Source of the DNA: CAZKTS01 sp964555735
Lineage (GTDB): Bacteria; Actinomycetota; Acidimicrobiia; IMCC26256; PALSA-555
Direction of reading: 5' to 3'
Assembly (NCBI GenBank): GCA_964555735.1
Contig: CAZKTS010000173.1
Location: forward strand, 1 to 5,805
Length of the DNA stretch: 5,805 nucleotides
Both the position numbers and the translations under genes were made by a program. Of this stretch, positions 5,515-5,805 are shown one piece after another. The notes under the pieces are model-generated. The model searched no databases. It had not been told where the DNA came from and saw nothing but the letters and a program-made list of their open reading frames with translations. How positions within the stretch are numbered: the stretch's first letter is position 1; each line of letters begins with the position of its first letter.

Positions 5515-5805
5515 ACGCACCGGGCGAGGCCGGGTGGGAGCGGCGGGACGGGCCGCTCGCGGGGATCCGTGTCGTCGAGCTCCTGGGGCTCGGCCCCGGA
5601 CCGTTCTGCGGGATGCTCCTCGCCGACCTCGGCGCCGAGGTGCTGCGCGTCGACCGCGTCGACACCGCTCGGGCGATCGATCGCTCCGCACCGGCCACCA
5701 ACGCGATGTACCGGTCCAAGCGTGCGATCGGGCTGGACCTCAAGGACCCGCGCGGCGTGGAGACGTTCCTGCGCCTCACCGACGCCGCCGACGCGACGTT
5801 CGAGG
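5511..5805 (+). CDS. Alpha-methylacyl-CoA racemase / family III CoA-transferase (CaiB/BaiF), N-terminal part
   Basis: The first 98 codons of a gene that runs off the right edge; the family is about 350-400 residues long. The ATG overlaps the thioesterase stop (ATGA), with GGGA 5 nt upstream as a possible Shine-Dalgarno site. PLAGIRVVELLGLGPGPFCG (15-34), then LLADLGAEVLRVDR (36-49) and KRAIGLDLKDPRG (70-82), are the N-terminal Rossmann-like CoA-binding region of family III CoA-transferases. The GLGPGPF signature points to alpha-methylacyl-CoA racemases such as M. tuberculosis MCR rather than formyl-CoA or carnitine CoA-transferases. Such racemases interconvert (2R)- and (2S)-2-methylacyl-CoA so that branched chains of sterols, bile acids or pristanic acid can enter beta-oxidation. 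The catalytic His/Asp/Glu residues lie beyond the window and cannot be checked. Residues 1-13 (with GEAGWERRDG) are a variable lead-in. Confidence 0.87.
   Translation, partial: MNAPGEAGWERRDGPLAGIRVVELLGLGPGPFCGMLLADLGAEVLRVDRVDTARAIDRSAPATNAMYRSKRAIGLDLKDPRGVETFLRLTDAADATFE

Noticed and set aside
4762..5691. Long minus-strand open frame opposite the thioesterase and racemase
   Set aside because: It is an Arg/Gly/Val-rich shadow spanning two recognisable plus-strand genes and their ATGA junction.

Overview
The window is very GC-rich DNA with strong G/C third positions, GTG starts and closely packed genes. It looks like a chromosomal fragment of a high-GC actinobacterium. An Acidimicrobiia-type lineage (Ilumatobacter/Iamia-like) is my best guess, from the Ser/Thr/Pro-rich cell-surface protein and a leaderless-type TANNNT-N7-GTG start. 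This placement is inference, because no rRNA or other taxonomic marker is present.

Layout, left to right. (1) Bases 2-817 (+) are the C-terminal half of an acyl-CoA synthetase (ANL superfamily, steroid side-chain FadD-like). (2) Bases 826-1554 (+) encode an alpha/beta hydrolase with an Asp nucleophile (epoxide hydrolase / haloalkane dehalogenase type). (3) Bases 1580-2536 (+) encode a hormone-sensitive-lipase-family esterase. These three are spaced 8 and 25 nt apart and probably form one transcription unit. (4) Bases 2597-3415 (+) encode an unrecognised single-pass membrane protein with a mucin-like linker, probably from its own leaderless promoter. (5) A convergent gap at 3416-3506 holds two perfect GC-rich hairpins. 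(6) Bases 3507-4685 (-) encode a thiolase closely resembling mycobacterial FadA5 (steroid 3-ketoacyl-CoA thiolase). (7) The divergent gap at 4686-4830 holds overlapping putative -10 boxes on both strands and three GTCAG/CTGAC half-sites, a likely operator. (8) Bases 4831-5514 (+) encode a hotdog-fold PaaI-like acyl-CoA thioesterase. (9) From 5511 to the window end (+) is the start of an alpha-methylacyl-CoA racemase-type family III CoA-transferase, joined to the thioesterase by an ATGA overlap.

Taken together: a CoA ligase, an alpha-methylacyl-CoA racemase, a thioesterase and a FadA5-like thiolase fit activation, epimerisation and beta-oxidation of a branched acyl chain, such as the side chain of a sterol, bile acid or isoprenoid acid. 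The two hydrolases could release or process ester or epoxide substrates. The substrate is inferred, not shown. I see no mobile element, CRISPR array, rRNA or tRNA. The items most worth a second look are the divergent operator and the unrecognised Ser/Thr-rich membrane protein.
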